DNA of 64,000 nucleotides from Paramecium sonneborni (taxonomy: Eukaryota; Ciliophora; Oligohymenophorea; Peniculida; Parameciidae): assembly GCA_905182985.1 (NCBI GenBank), contig CAJJDN010000154.1:45205-109204 (forward strand). The letters are read 5' to 3'. The notes under the pieces were generated by a model that was not told the origin of the DNA, did not search any database, and saw nothing but the letters and a program-made list of their open reading frames with translations. The stretch's first letter is position 1, and every line of letters starts with the position of its first letter. This document shows, one piece after another, positions 1 to 12,100 of this stretch. The translations under genes were made by a program, and so were the position numbers.

Positions 1-45
1 TATATATATATAAATACTCTATATATATAAATATAAATCATTACA
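1..45. repeat. AT-dinucleotide-rich tract at window edge
   Basis: The window opens with TA-alternating sequence directly downstream of the COMM-domain gene's stop codon. It contains no C4A2/C3A3-type telomere repeat, so I read it as intergenic low-complexity DNA rather than a chromosome end. Confidence 0.7.
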
Positions 46-52
46 TATACAT

Positions 53-727
53 TCACATAAAACTTCTCAATATATCACCTATCTCCTTGAATTCCATTTA
101 TAACATTTTAAATTCTTAGATTGTGAGATTGATGATTTATTTTTGAAGATTCCCTTTTTCATCTTGTATATGAAATTCTAATAAAATGTACAACTTTTTA
201 AGATTTGGGTATTTAACATCTCCATTATATTGATTAACTGTCCATTTCAACTCTTTAAGTTTTCCAAGACTTAATACTTTCTTGAGTGTTTCAGGATCAA
301 AACCTTATAAAACCTTTGTTAAATATTCTCGATGTTCATCCTATACAAGTGTATTCTCTTTCAACCATTTACTTAAATGTTCTGCTGAAATATTATTCTT
401 TTAAACAAAACGTATCAAATAAACATAACTATTAATGCAAAATTCAGCTTCATCTATTTCCATTTAAACAGATTCACGATGAAATATCTACATCATTCCT
501 TAAAGTGAAAAGGCACTTTAACAAGAAAGAGTAAATTTATAAATTTCATCAACCATATATGCAAACAGACTCAATGGTATCTTTAAAGATAGATTTAATC
601 CTCTAATTGAATCTATGTCATATACATAATTCTACATTATTATTAAATTTCTATGATCAATATTGATTTTGTATATAATTTTATACATATTCAATTGTTA
701 TTCAAACCCTTCTTCATTCTATTGCAT
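53..727 (-). CDS. COMM domain-containing protein (COMMD family)
   Basis: This is a 224-residue protein with no intron, read in the ciliate code and ending at TGA (55-53). The last third matches the COMM domain: a leucine-rich helix, then LKELKWTVNQ, a strand-rich stretch with the Pro-Asn of KYPNL, and the closing helix FKMLQMEFKEIGDILRSF. COMMD proteins elsewhere are about 200 residues with an N-terminal helical HN domain and a C-terminal COMM domain. They assemble with CCDC22 and CCDC93 into the Commander complex, which recycles endosomal cargo. The N-termin half here is helical, as expected. The start at 727 is the first in-frame ATG and overlaps the stop of the upstream membrane-protein gene by 14 bp; a later ATG (residue 11) would avoid the overlap. 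The COMM assignment rests on motif and length, and I cannot say which of COMMD1-10 it is. Confidence 0.72.
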
Positions 728-1898
728 GCTTTAATCCTCCCAATATATCTAAATTGATTAAAATTGGAGCAACAAATTATTCATTTAATTTCACCTCACT
801 CTTCTTTCCTATCTATATAAATTTTGTATCCGCCTTATGTGCTACCATCATCAAAAACACCACTAACATTATATACAACCATGGAAAAACAAAAAATATT
901 ATTCCAAATCCTTATAGAATTATTAATTTTAGTAATCTCTAACCATTACTCTATTTCTTTAACTCTTCCATTGTAATCTCATCTCCTCCATTTGGAATCA
1001 CTCCAACATCAAATCTCTAAGTTCCTCTATCTAAAAAATTCACCACTTAATCTAATTTTGTCTCCTCCTATTAAACATTCAAAGATAAATCATTCACAGG
1101 CTGTTTAATACTATTTTGTTAAATTCTTACATATTAAATTTAAACATTTATGAAAGTTAAATATAATCCATATAAATATCCTACTATCTCTCCAATCAAA
1201 TATCCAAAGTGAATATATCCTTCATCAAATACTGACAGACTCAAATCTATAAAAAAGATCATCACTACAAAAATCATTGTATATTCTATATTAATATTTA
1301 AATCTCTTTACATTTTGCATTTACGCACACACTTCCAGATGAAAGATGAATAATCATTCCAACTGTTATTATAGGGAATATAAATGATATTGTTAAAAAA
1401 GGTAAATACAAGAACCAACCTAAATACAATACATTCAACAAACTTGCAAATTGAGTTATTGCAAATGAATAACATATTACCCAACCTAACCATTATAATT
1501 TCATCACTTTTTCCTATTATTTATAGTATAATATGTACTTCCTTCTTCATTCCTCTCCCTTTTTATGTAACTATAAATAAATGTAGACTCAATGTAAAAA
1601 ATAGAAATAAAAAGAAATTACTACAAAATCCCCACTCTTCTACAAAAGAAAAACCCAAACTCAAAAATAATTAGAATATTTGCTGAACTAATAAGGCTCT
1701 TAAACTTTGAATAAGAAATTATTTTCTCTCCTCACTTGATGCTTCTCCTATTGTTCTTGCTGAACCTTAATTATCTAAAACTATATTTTATTGAATCACT
1801 GGAATTGACTAAGAAGCTGTAGGTTCCTCAATCTATTGATTTTATTCTTGTTATTCATCAAATTGAGGATATGGATTAGCATCTTACATATCGCTCAT
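714..1898 (-). CDS. multi-pass membrane protein, unknown family
   Basis: This is an uninterrupted 394-residue frame from ATG at 1898 to TGA at 716-714. The first ~70 residues are polar and Gln/Glu-rich (starts MSDMQDANPYPQFDEQQ). About five hydrophobic stretches follow, including FFLFLFFTLSLHLFIV, MIFVVMIFFIDLSLSVF and, near the C-terminus, FPWLYIMLVVFLMMVAHK, with a hydrophilic loop in between. The layout suggests a multi-pass integral membrane protein with a cytosolic N-terminal tail. I do not recognise the family. It lies divergently from the NEK kinase (219 bp between starts) and its stop overlaps the COMM-domain gene start. The frame is open without introns, but an unnoticed 3n intron could not be excluded. 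Confidence 0.6.
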
Positions 1899-2117
1899 TA
1901 TTTTTATATTATTAATAACTCATAATTCATTATTATTGGAATGTTATAAAAACAATATATATTATTTAAAGATTATTGATAGTTGTTAATTAAATATTAA
2001 CTGTTAAAATTAGTAAACCAATTTTCAGCAGATATTTATGAATACATCATGATGATTATCACTACTTTTTTTATTAATTACTATATTTTAATAATTTATA
2101 CCAATTGATTTTAAATT
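1899..2117. promoter_or_regulatory. short divergent intergenic region (putative bidirectional promoter)
   Basis: These 219 bp separate the starts of a minus-strand membrane protein and a plus-strand kinase. The stretch is AT-rich with no long frame on either strand, so promoters for both genes must lie here or inside the genes. I see no recognisable motif. Confidence 0.4.
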
Positions 2118-3923
2118 ATGCAAGTTTAAGAGTCAGAAGTTTATAAACGAATCAAATTACTTGGATCTGGAGCCTATGGCAAAGCATATCTTTCTGAAAG
2201 CATTAGAGATGGACAATTATGTGTGATTAAACAAATTGATGTGTCTTTCATGAAGTAAGATGAAATTGCAGTAAGAGTATACTCTTGATTCTTATAGCAA
2301 GCATATAGAGAGGCTAAAATAATGTCGAGTTTGAAACATCCAAATATAATAAATTTTAGGGAGGTATATAAGACGAAGAAAGGGAAATTGTGTATAGTTA
2401 TGGATTATGCTGATGGTGGTGATTTGTCTCAAAAGATAAAATAAAGTCAAGGTTCTTTGTCAGAATGTCAAGTACTTGATTGGTTCACTTAATTGAGTTT
2501 GGCTGTGAAATATTGTCATGATCGAAAGATCCTTCATAGAGATATAAAGACATCAAATGTGTTTTTAACAAAAGAAGGAATGGTTAAGTTGGGAGATTTT
2601 GGTATAGCAAAGATTTTATCAACAACCACTCCTTGTGCAAAATCAGTAGTTGGTACTCCATATTATATGGCTCCAGAGATGTTTGAGAATCAGCCATATG
2701 GATTTAAATAAGATATCTGGTGTTTAGGAGTAGTACTTTATGAAATGTGTAATAAGCGACCACCATTTGAAGGTGAAAATATAGCATAGTTAGCATTAAA
2801 AGTTGTAAGATGTGAAATAACTCCAACTTTGGAATGTTATTCAATAAAATTAAGAAAGTATTAAATTTCATTCAAATCTAGCACAGTCTAATAGGAAAGC
2901 TTCTCTCATGTAAAGAACATCGAAGACCAGCAATAAATGAAATCTTAAGAGAATAATTGATTAGAGATAGAATAAAGTCATTTCTAAGTGAGACTTTATA
3001 AAAAGAATAACATAGAATTGATTAATCAACGAAAGCAAAAAAATCTATATAACAATTACCTTAATTAAGAAAAAGAGTAGTCACTCCAAAATAAAGAGCT
3101 AGTCCAAGTGTTCATAAATTACCTGAAATTAAAAGAACAATTGATACTCCTGATTTTAGTAGAAGAGTATAATTAAAATAGAATCAATCTATTTTTCATG
3201 CACAATCTCCAAGAAGAAAGAATTTATTATCAGAAGGTCCTGAAACTCCTAATAAAATGATGAAATAATCACCATCACTTAATTTAAGAATTTAAAGTGG
3301 TAAAATATTAACAGACAAACATCTTTAATTAAAAAAATAAATTAAATCATTTGATCGCTAATAAAGTAGTAGACAAATAATTAATCATTAAAGTAATATA
3401 TTTTTTAGTCCAAAAAGAAAATAATAATAAGAAGAAGAAGAAAAAGTATTAGATCCAATTGAAGAAGCTGATAGTACTCCTTTGACTTTAACTAAATCTA
3501 ATATTGAATTTTAAGATTTTAATAATTCTATTGAAGAAAGACGTAAAAAGAATAAAATCATTTACAAAGATCCTTTTAAAAAAGATGATGAGATGAGTTA
3601 AATGATATCATAATTATAAGAAATTGTTGAAGATGATATAGATATTCCACCAATTAATGATTAGATTAAAGTATAAATATAATAATATATATTAGAATCT
3701 AAAAGCTAGATTGATTTAAAAATTAGGTAGACATTTTGATGAAGTTTTTAAATAATGTGTACAAGCATTCAAAAAGCATGGTGATCTTGGATAAAGTGAA
3801 ATGATCAATATTTTATAACTAAGATTCTCAGGTGTCTCTATTAAAAAGGTTTCTGGTATGGCCACTCTAATTCTCACACTCATTATTTAAACACAAGGTG
3901 AAACCATAAATACTGAATTTTGA
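2118..3923 (+). CDS. NIMA-related (NEK) serine/threonine protein kinase
   Basis: This is a 574-residue protein from four exons, with introns at 2271-2297 (27 nt), 2858-2886 (29 nt) and 3671-3695 (25 nt). The N-terminal kinase domain has the glycine loop GSGAYGKA, the ATP-binding Lys in VIKQID (residue 38), catalytic HRDIKTSN (Asp 133), DFG (Asp 151) and [10 protein letters not shown], all typical of NEKs. The 29-nt intron, ending CACAG, is needed to join LR to NLIGKLL, the conserved end of the domain. The C-terminal half is basic, Ser/Pro- and Gln-rich. NEKs act in mitosis and in cilia and basal bodies, and ciliates carry large expanded sets. The catalytic residues look intact, so it should be active. 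The last exon is less certain than the kinase part. Confidence 0.88.
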
Positions 3924-4720
3924 CTATTAATTATTATATATATTTCATATTTTATTGTTTATTTGTATAAAATTATTAATTCTATTCAAACTGATTCATA
4001 TAAAGATGCTAGAAACTTTTTTTATTCTTCTGATAATCTTCCTTTAGAAGTTAACATATCTTTTAATTAATCTGGAGGTATAAAACTGAATGATACTGTT
4101 TTGTTTTAACTTTTAGAACGTACAATCTAAAAATCATTTTTATTTTTTAAAATGCTTTTGCAAGTCTTGCTTGGACTCTAATTTATCTAAGGAACACTTA
4201 TCTCATCTTAACTATTATATTTATCATCATTTGAATGACTAGTCATTTATATCTCTTCATCAGGACATTCTGATGATTCACTTTATTTTTGTTGTAATCT
4301 CAATTAATCCTACCTTTCTTCTTTCCTTACACTAATTTACTCCCAAACAATTATATCATTTCCATTCATTGGGATTTAAAGACAAGTTGATCCCATTTTA
4401 TTTATTATTAATTTTTTAAGTTAGCTTTATTTTTAAGTTTATTTCCTTTCCTCAATCTAATTAATTATGGCATCAATTTATTATACATTATTTATATTAT
4501 GTTATTTGCATAATCATCTCATACAATTCTATACACTTCCTAATTATCAAACTCAGAATCAAATTACACAAACTATTTATAATCAAAATGTCCTCATCAT
4601 TCAATCTAATTAGCAATTTTAATCAAAAATATGTTATGCTCATAACTTCCAAATATTCTAAACATTTTTATTTTAGAAATTCAAAATCCTTAATCATTAC
4701 TTTTTATCAACAAGGCTTTT

Positions 4721-5882
4721 TATGCTTACATCGCTTTATTATATAATTTTCATTTTTTATAACTTATCATATAAGATAAATAACTATGAAAATCTATAAA
4801 TAATCTTAGATGAAAGAAAAGGTATAAATAAGAATAATATTGATTTATAATAAATGCATTATTAAAAGAATTGCTGGTTTTTATAAAAATGTTTGACTAT
4901 ATTCAATATATATTTAGATGAAGAAATAGGAATAGAATTTCTTTAAGTATTCTAAATCTATTTATTTAATTATCTATAAGTATCATCATTATATGAAGTT
5001 AATTATACATAAAATTAATAAAATTATAATTTAAATAACATCTATATAAAATTTACTGGCTTTTATATATATTTATTATAATATCATTAAAAACTAATAA
5101 ATTAAATTATATTTGAAGTGACTTATGTTTCATATAAGAAAATAAATAATGATACCGTAAAAATTAAAAAAAGATTCCATAAATTGAGTATCTAATTGAA
5201 ATTATTAAGAGTATTAATTTTAACAATAAAGCTACGAGAAAGGATAAATTTATATTTTTTTAAGCAACTTCTAAAAATGTTCTTTTGGTATTTGTATGAG
5301 AAGGAGCTTTAATTTTCAGAAAATATTGATTACGTTGATTAAAGTAATAGAAACAATAAATTAGAAAAGATTAATAAATTAGTACTATTCATTCGGATTC
5401 TCAGAAAATAAATAGAAAGTAATCTGTAAATATATTAGATTATTGATAAATTTAATATAATAGTGTAGCTAATCAAATTTAACTGTACAGTATACTATCA
5501 AGCAGTAAGATTGAATTAGTTATGATTCTTGCTTTACAACTCTCATTATGATCATTATGGTTATTTATATATTTTCCTACTTACTAAAACTTAGTCATAA
5601 TATAAACACCGCTTTAGAGAGAATGTCTAACTTTAAGGTCATAGATTATATATTATTATGTTCCTATTAAGTCCACTAATAAATATATTTAATATTACTA
5701 AGCCATAAATTTCATATTATTTATATATGAATAATGTAGATTATAATTAGAATTTTAATATCTCATAAATATAATTTTAGTGAATATAGTGGAAATTTCG
5801 AAGAATGAAAATATAATTAATAAAGTCTCATCTATTTTATATCAATTAGTTTATTTTCACCAGCTGTTACATAATTATAAGA
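4721..5882. repeat. direct duplicate, first copy (probable contig-end overlap)
   Basis: These 1,162 bp appear identical to 5884-7045 throughout the parts I compared. The copy ends exactly one base before the only N in the window. It is best explained as the 3' end of an assembled contig. Confidence 0.9.
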
Positions 5883-5883
5883 N
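5883..5883. other. single-base assembly gap (N)
   Basis: This is the only ambiguous base in the window. It sits exactly between the two copies of the 1,162-bp repeat, so it marks a scaffold join rather than a sequence variant. Any reading frame crossing it is an artefact. Confidence 0.9.
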
Positions 5884-7045
5884 TATGCTTACATCGCTTT
5901 ATTATATAATTTTCATTTTTTATAACTTATCATATAAGATAAATAACTATGAAAATCTATAAATAATCTTAGATGAAAGAAAAGGTATAAATAAGAATAA
6001 TATTGATTTATAATAAATGCATTATTAAAAGAATTGCTGGTTTTTATAAAAATGTTTGACTATATTCAATATATATTTAGATGAAGAAATAGGAATAGAA
6101 TTTCTTTAAGTATTCTAAATCTATTTATTTAATTATCTATAAGTATCATCATTATATGAAGTTAATTATACATAAAATTAATAAAATTATAATTTAAATA
6201 ACATCTATATAAAATTTACTGGCTTTTATATATATTTATTATAATATCATTAAAAACTAATAAATTAAATTATATTTGAAGTGACTTATGTTTCATATAA
6301 GAAAATAAATAATGATACCGTAAAAATTAAAAAAAGATTCCATAAATTGAGTATCTAATTGAAATTATTAAGAGTATTAATTTTAACAATAAAGCTACGA
6401 GAAAGGATAAATTTATATTTTTTTAAGCAACTTCTAAAAATGTTCTTTTGGTATTTGTATGAGAAGGAGCTTTAATTTTCAGAAAATATTGATTACGTTG
6501 ATTAAAGTAATAGAAACAATAAATTAGAAAAGATTAATAAATTAGTACTATTCATTCGGATTCTCAGAAAATAAATAGAAAGTAATCTGTAAATATATTA
6601 GATTATTGATAAATTTAATATAATAGTGTAGCTAATCAAATTTAACTGTACAGTATACTATCAAGCAGTAAGATTGAATTAGTTATGATTCTTGCTTTAC
6701 AACTCTCATTATGATCATTATGGTTATTTATATATTTTCCTACTTACTAAAACTTAGTCATAATATAAACACCGCTTTAGAGAGAATGTCTAACTTTAAG
6801 GTCATAGATTATATATTATTATGTTCCTATTAAGTCCACTAATAAATATATTTAATATTACTAAGCCATAAATTTCATATTATTTATATATGAATAATGT
6901 AGATTATAATTAGAATTTTAATATCTCATAAATATAATTTTAGTGAATATAGTGGAAATTTCGAAGAATGAAAATATAATTAATAAAGTCTCATCTATTT
7001 TATATCAATTAGTTTATTTTCACCAGCTGTTACATAATTATAAGA
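5884..7045. repeat. direct duplicate, second copy (probable contig-end overlap)
   Basis: This copy repeats 4721-5882 with an offset of 1,163. It begins immediately after the N and runs into unique sequence at 7046. The sequence before copy one and after copy two would form one continuous locus if merged. Confidence 0.9.
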
Positions 7046-7703
7046 ATATAGAAGAATAAAAGAGGTTGTTGAATGATGATAATTTATTAAATTGAGTTTG
7101 ATTTAGTTCTAAAAAGATAAAGAAGAAGAATTGTAATTATTATCTTATAACATTTACTTGTAAATAATAAATAATAATTCATTTCATAATATTTATAAAC
7201 CATCTAAATGATCCAATAAATATAAGATATCTAAACTGAATTACTTTTAATAAGACATAAAATAAATCTAATATTCAATTGATCATTTTAAATTTGCTAT
7301 TGAAATTACATAGTAAATAAATTAACTTTTAATTTAGGTCTTATATTAAAATCCATAATTTTCATTTTATTACTTGTTTTAATCTCTATATATAAGAAGA
7401 TCTTTTAAAGCTATATAAATGGGATAGTAAATTATGGAAATGAATTGATATTTGAGAAATTGAGATATTAGAATAAAGTTTGAGAAGAATTGAAGTAGAA
7501 ATTAAATGTAGACATTAGCTAATAAATGATTGATTGAATAGAAGTGGAGATATTGATATTATAAATTTGATGCATTCTATATAAATTTTGTATATGTTGA
7601 TTAAGAATAAATAAACGATAATAAATTTGTTTTTATGGATTGTTAGATGATAACATCATTAAAACATAAAATATTTGGAAGAAATGATTTAATTAAATAA
7701 ATT

Positions 7704-8468
7704 ATGATATTTTTGAGCTTATCAGTCTTGATAGTATTATCAAAAGCATCAACTAGTGCAATAGTATCAATTCCTTAAGATATATGTATTTGTGAGAATA
7801 TTGTTTCTTAATTGGATTGTACTTTAGCAAATAGATGTTGGTGGGATTTCAAAACATCAGTTTGTCAATAGTAAACATGTGGAACAATTTCAGATTAATA
7901 TAGTTGTGCAATAGATTCTTAATGCTATTGGAATGGAACATCATGCACAGATTTCTCACAAAGGGATTGTTCAAAAATTCCTATAAATCCATCAGTATTT
8001 AAGAGTTGTACAGAAGCCAACATCTTTTGTTATAACAATATTACTGTTCCATCATCGCCAATATGTTCTAAAAGACCAGGATTAACTTAAAATTGCTCTT
8101 TATTAAATGCTACTGAATGTTATACTAACAGTTTAGCTTGTAGATGGCAATCAAGTACTGGTGGAGGTGGAGCATGTTAACCAATTTCTTGCCCTAATTT
8201 AAAAACTTAAGATGATTGTCTTTATTATGCTCTAGATACTACCTATACTAAGTTATAATTATGTATTTGGCAAAATGAAAATTGTATACCAGCTAACACT
8301 TAGTAAGTTTCTTCATATTCATATAATGATTGTTTTCTAAATACATTAGGAACTTATACATTTAGTTCTAATGATGTGAATGATGAAGGAAATTTTATAG
8401 GATATTGTAAAAGCTGTTTTGAATTTATTTTATCGAGTTTAATGGTATTAGGTGCCTTCATCATATGA
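7704..8468 (+). CDS. cysteine-rich surface-antigen-like membrane protein
   Basis: This is a 254-residue intronless frame. I chose ATG 7704 because it gives a compact signal peptide (MIFLSLSVLIVLSKAS); an in-frame ATG at 7635 or 7647 would add a polar leader in front of it. The mature part carries over 20 Cys in spaced pairs with a recurring Trp, as in CWWDF, CYWNGTSC, CRWQS and CIWQNENC. That is the periodic Cys/Trp arrangement of Paramecium surface-antigen and related proteins. A C-terminal hydrophobic segment (FILSSLMVLGAFII) follows directly before TGA, fitting a membrane or GPI anchor signal. Its job is probably at the cell surface or in a secretory compartment. It is much shorter than the classical immobilisation antigens, so it is a small relative, not one of them. 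Confidence 0.75.
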
Positions 8469-8512
8469 TTTAGATAAAAATATAGAATATAATAAATTCA
8501 TAGAATATTATC

Positions 8513-8785
8513 TCATTCAATATCTACAACAAATCCTACTTCTTGTTGTCTTTTAATAGGTCCTAAGGCATTATGCTTATTTTTACGAGCAGCAATCATT
8601 CTCTCTCTTAGCTAATCAAATTATAAATATATCATAAATATACATCATTATCTTCTTTTGTTTAGAAATCATCCTTTGGATAATTGCCTAATCTAAACCC
8701 AATAAAATCTAATCAAATATAATTTAATAAACATTACCTCCTTCTCCTAAATTTATTGGGTTTTTCTTTAAATTTTCACAAGCAC

Positions 8786-8821
<36 letters not shown>

Positions 8822-11800
8822 GATTATTTTTACCTTGTTTGTTATTTTGATTTCCTTATTTATTACCTTACTTACCTTTACCTTATAATTACTTTGAAAT
8901 AATATTAGGATTAATGTGTAACCATTAAAATTCATAGAAAACAAACTTAGCTAATTCAATTTAAGTTTCTTTATCAATTCCAACAAATACTTATATTTAC
9001 TCTTTTAATTCTTTTAAAGTTGGAGTTTTGGAAACTTTAAATATAAATTCTTATTGTTATTTATATATTCTATTAATAGGATCTCTCTCTTTAATTAATA
9101 AAAGCATTTCATCATCTTATAAATTTTCAGGTTTAGTCAATACTTAATATACAATGTCATTCGTAGAGAATTAATACTTTTATAAAGGTAAATCTAATTT
9201 TCTAAATACTTATCCAAAGAATCTATTTTTATTGATATCTCTAACTCTCAAATGATCAATATCTATATTTAATTCAAAAGTAGAAATAATCATTTGTTTT
9301 AAATCTTTAAGTGTAGCATCCTTTCTCATAGCTTCATGTCTTTAAAATACACAATCATCAGGATAACCAGTAATTGTAGAATATATTTAAAACCTTATTA
9401 GTTCACAATCAATTTAAGCAGACTTATCACATAATATAAGTAAATCTCTATCTCTTAAATAACATTAAGTAATAGTTTTATTTTCATCACTTAATCCTTC
9501 TGATGGTACTTATAACCAATCTACTTTATACAATTTATGTTAAGTAGGTTCAACATTAAATTATTTGCATGATTCTATTTTAATTGATTCAATTTTATCT
9601 AATTTTGGATTAACATGTATTTCTAAATTCTATTCTTTATACTTTATTATAAGTGATATCTTTCCAGTTTCAGGAACTTCTCCTTTCTCTAATTGTAATC
9701 TTGCTCCACTATAATAATTTCAATCTTAATTTACCCTTCTCTAAAATCTTGAAATTCCTTCAATTAAATTGGAAGATCACTTTTGCAAAATAATATTGAT
9801 CCATTTAGATTTCTTAATCTACAAATATCATTTATTCCAAATTATTCTTTTAAAAATTCTATTAATTCTTACACTGTCTAATTAATATTAACATCTAAAA
9901 CATATTTAGAAAATAATTACAAAATTTAGAAACTCCAACTTAATCTTCTTTTTCAGCAATAATTGAAACTATATCATCTCCAACTTATTAATTTTAATCC
10001 TTCTCATTCTTATTATCATTCTTACTTACATTCTAAACTTAAGCCTTCTTCTTAACCAAAATCTATGTTTCAAGTGTTAATTACAACTCACCCAATTATG
10101 TTTCATTAGATAAATCAGATATTATTTTTTAATTTTATACATTTCTTAATTCTTATTCTGTTTCATTCAGACCAGTTAAAGCAAATACTAATTATTTTAA
10201 TTCTAATAAAGTTGTAGAAGTATATAAAAGAAAAGCTTATGGTTTGTTATTAATAATCAAATTAAGTTTATAAGGTACTTTTTATAATCCCACTTAAGGA
10301 ATATCTAAATCTTTTTTAATTAAAACCCAAGTAGATTGATGACCAACTTTTTCTTCTTCTAATGTGCTATTAAGATTTGATAGATATCTTGGGAAATGTA
10401 ATAATTTGGTTTAATAATTTTCTTAGAATTCTAAAAGTTAATATTCATGTTTATTAATCTATGAATATAATTCTGAAACTGTAGATGATAACTTTAATTT
10501 GTATGTAATTTTATCATATTTTTCATCAAGTAGTTTATGATTAGTTAAATCAACAACTGAAGAATCTGTAACAGTTATAATGATATGTTTTTTAGCTTCT
10601 TCGTATTCTAATCTTTCTTTTAAAATCTTTTAATTTAATTGATTAACATAATCATAAAGATATTTAGGGATTTATTCACTAGATAATTTTGATGGTATTA
10701 AATTTCTATCTCTATATATCAGAATGTATGCACTCTCTGATCCTTAATATTACTATTATATTTTATTAACAGGTATAGGAATAACTGAACTGTCATTAAA
10801 ATTATACCATCCCTAAGCTACTTTAGGATTAGTAATTTCAAATGGTAATTAAACTTCATCATAATCAACTTCATCTACATTCTTTTTTTATTATTTAATA
10901 TCTTCTTTCTCTTACCAATATTCTGCTATATGTGATTGCCAATCTCCTTCATCTAATAAATCTCTAAAGTAAGCAAAATAATGTCCTCCATGTGCATTAC
11001 CTCTATGAATTATTATTCCTTATAATTCATATATTAAATTGTCTACTGGATTCTCCAAATATATTCCCATCTCCAATTCTAATGGAAATTCAAATCTATC
11101 ATTTAATTTTATTCTTTGCATCTTCTCAAAATCAAAAGTATATCGATTTAATGTTATAGTCAATATTGGTGGTAATTTACGTATCTTATCTCCTTTTAAT
11201 GCATCTACCTATCATTTTTATATTCCATTTTATATACCTTCATACCACATATCTCACAAAAATATTAATTATTTCCATCCAATAAAAATGGATTTATATA
11301 ACCAAATAATCCTTCTGATATATTTTTATTTCCCTCCACCTAAATATTCAAATCATATATTATCTCCTCATTACCATGAGAATTATTACAATTCAAACAA
11401 GTTATATGATGAAATACTACTCCTTTGTAAAATGGTGCTATTACATAAGGAGTACCATATAATGATCGATCAAGTGTCTCAAATAATACTCTTTTTATAT
11501 TATTATATCATATTTACTTATTTGCATCTGATACATCCTATTACCACATTTATTGACCATCATTCCAACCAAAACTAGATGTTAATGCTTCTGTTGATGT
11601 TGCTTTCGATTGTAAATCCTACAATTAAATAAACAACTTCTAAAACTCCAATAAAAATCTATTCCTGCTCTCATTTTATGCCAAATTTGCTGAATCTTCT
11701 ATTGTCTCCTTACATAAAGGTAATTACAATATCACTTTTCTAAACTCAGGACACATGTAATAAGATTAAATCAAACTATTCAAGTAACATGTGGCACCTT

Positions 11801-11945
11801 AATTCTTCAAACCAGCAAAATGTTTTATTCTTTCAAGCTCAGGTAATTCCATCTAATCCGCACAATTTCTAGCCATTCTTGTTTCATATGTTGTTATTTG
11901 TGGATTTAATTAATCCTCTATTGTTTCAAATGTATCTCCAAACAT
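8513..11945 (-). CDS. ubiquitin carboxyl-terminal hydrolase, USP7-like
   Basis: This is a 1,087-residue protein with six introns: 11491-11517, 11209-11237, 9895-9920, 9709-9734, 8709-8737 and 8612-8643. The USP catalytic domain is N-terminal: Cys box GLKNQGATCYLNSLIQ (Cys 53), then QQDVSDANK, a CxxC pair in HHITCLNC and YFCEICG, LPPILTITLNRYTFDFEK, and His box GNAHGGHYFAYF (His near 303). Intron removal is what makes these motifs continuous. A long C-terminal region with ubiquitin-like-fold character follows, as in USP7/USP40/USP47-type enzymes, but there is no N-terminal TRAF/MATH domain. It removes ubiquitin from protein substrates in nucleus or cytosol. Near the C-terminus sits a run of 12 Gln, 11 of them TAA codons. 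The exact USP subgroup is uncertain. Confidence 0.87.
8787..8819 (-). repeat. trinucleotide repeat encoding polyglutamine by TAA codons
   Basis: Eleven perfect TTA triplets on the plus strand read as eleven TAA (Gln) codons in the USP-like gene, followed upstream in the protein by one CAA. The tract is a microsatellite and probably varies in length. Confidence 0.85.
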
Positions 11946-12100
11946 TTAATTTATTTATTTTTTTACTATTATATTATTTTCTCATCAATTAAACCATTTT
12001 ATTTTTAAAAACCTTATTATATATCTCTATATATTCATATTCTCACACAATTCAAATTCATTTATTATAATTATTTTTAATATATAAGAATATTTTCATT

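Larger units (their letters stand above)
3924..7646 (+). pseudogene. decayed protein-coding region, unknown family
   Basis: There is no complete gene between the NEK kinase and the Cys-rich protein, but several plus-strand stretches read like protein in the ciliate code and are broken by TGA or frame changes. Examples are the frame around 4010-4130, a long open run from about 4235 to 5525 with a possible start at ATG 4467, and a separate run before 7080 reading VEISKNENIINKVSSILYQ. The long run is rich in Lys, Ile, Leu and Asn and predicts helices, but I do not recognise a domain. No set of 20-32 nt introns joined the pieces cleanly. The inner part is present twice because of the duplication described separately, so the true length is probably about 1.16 kb shorter. 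It could also be a real gene damaged by sequencing errors near contig ends. Confidence 0.4.

Noticed and set aside
5780..5962. ORF crossing the N
   Set aside because: It joins the end of one duplicate copy to the start of the next through an ambiguous base, so it is created by the assembly join.
11039..11578. Plus-strand standard-code ORF of 179 codons
   Set aside because: It is antisense to the catalytic domain of the USP-like gene, whose motifs are unmistakable on the minus strand.
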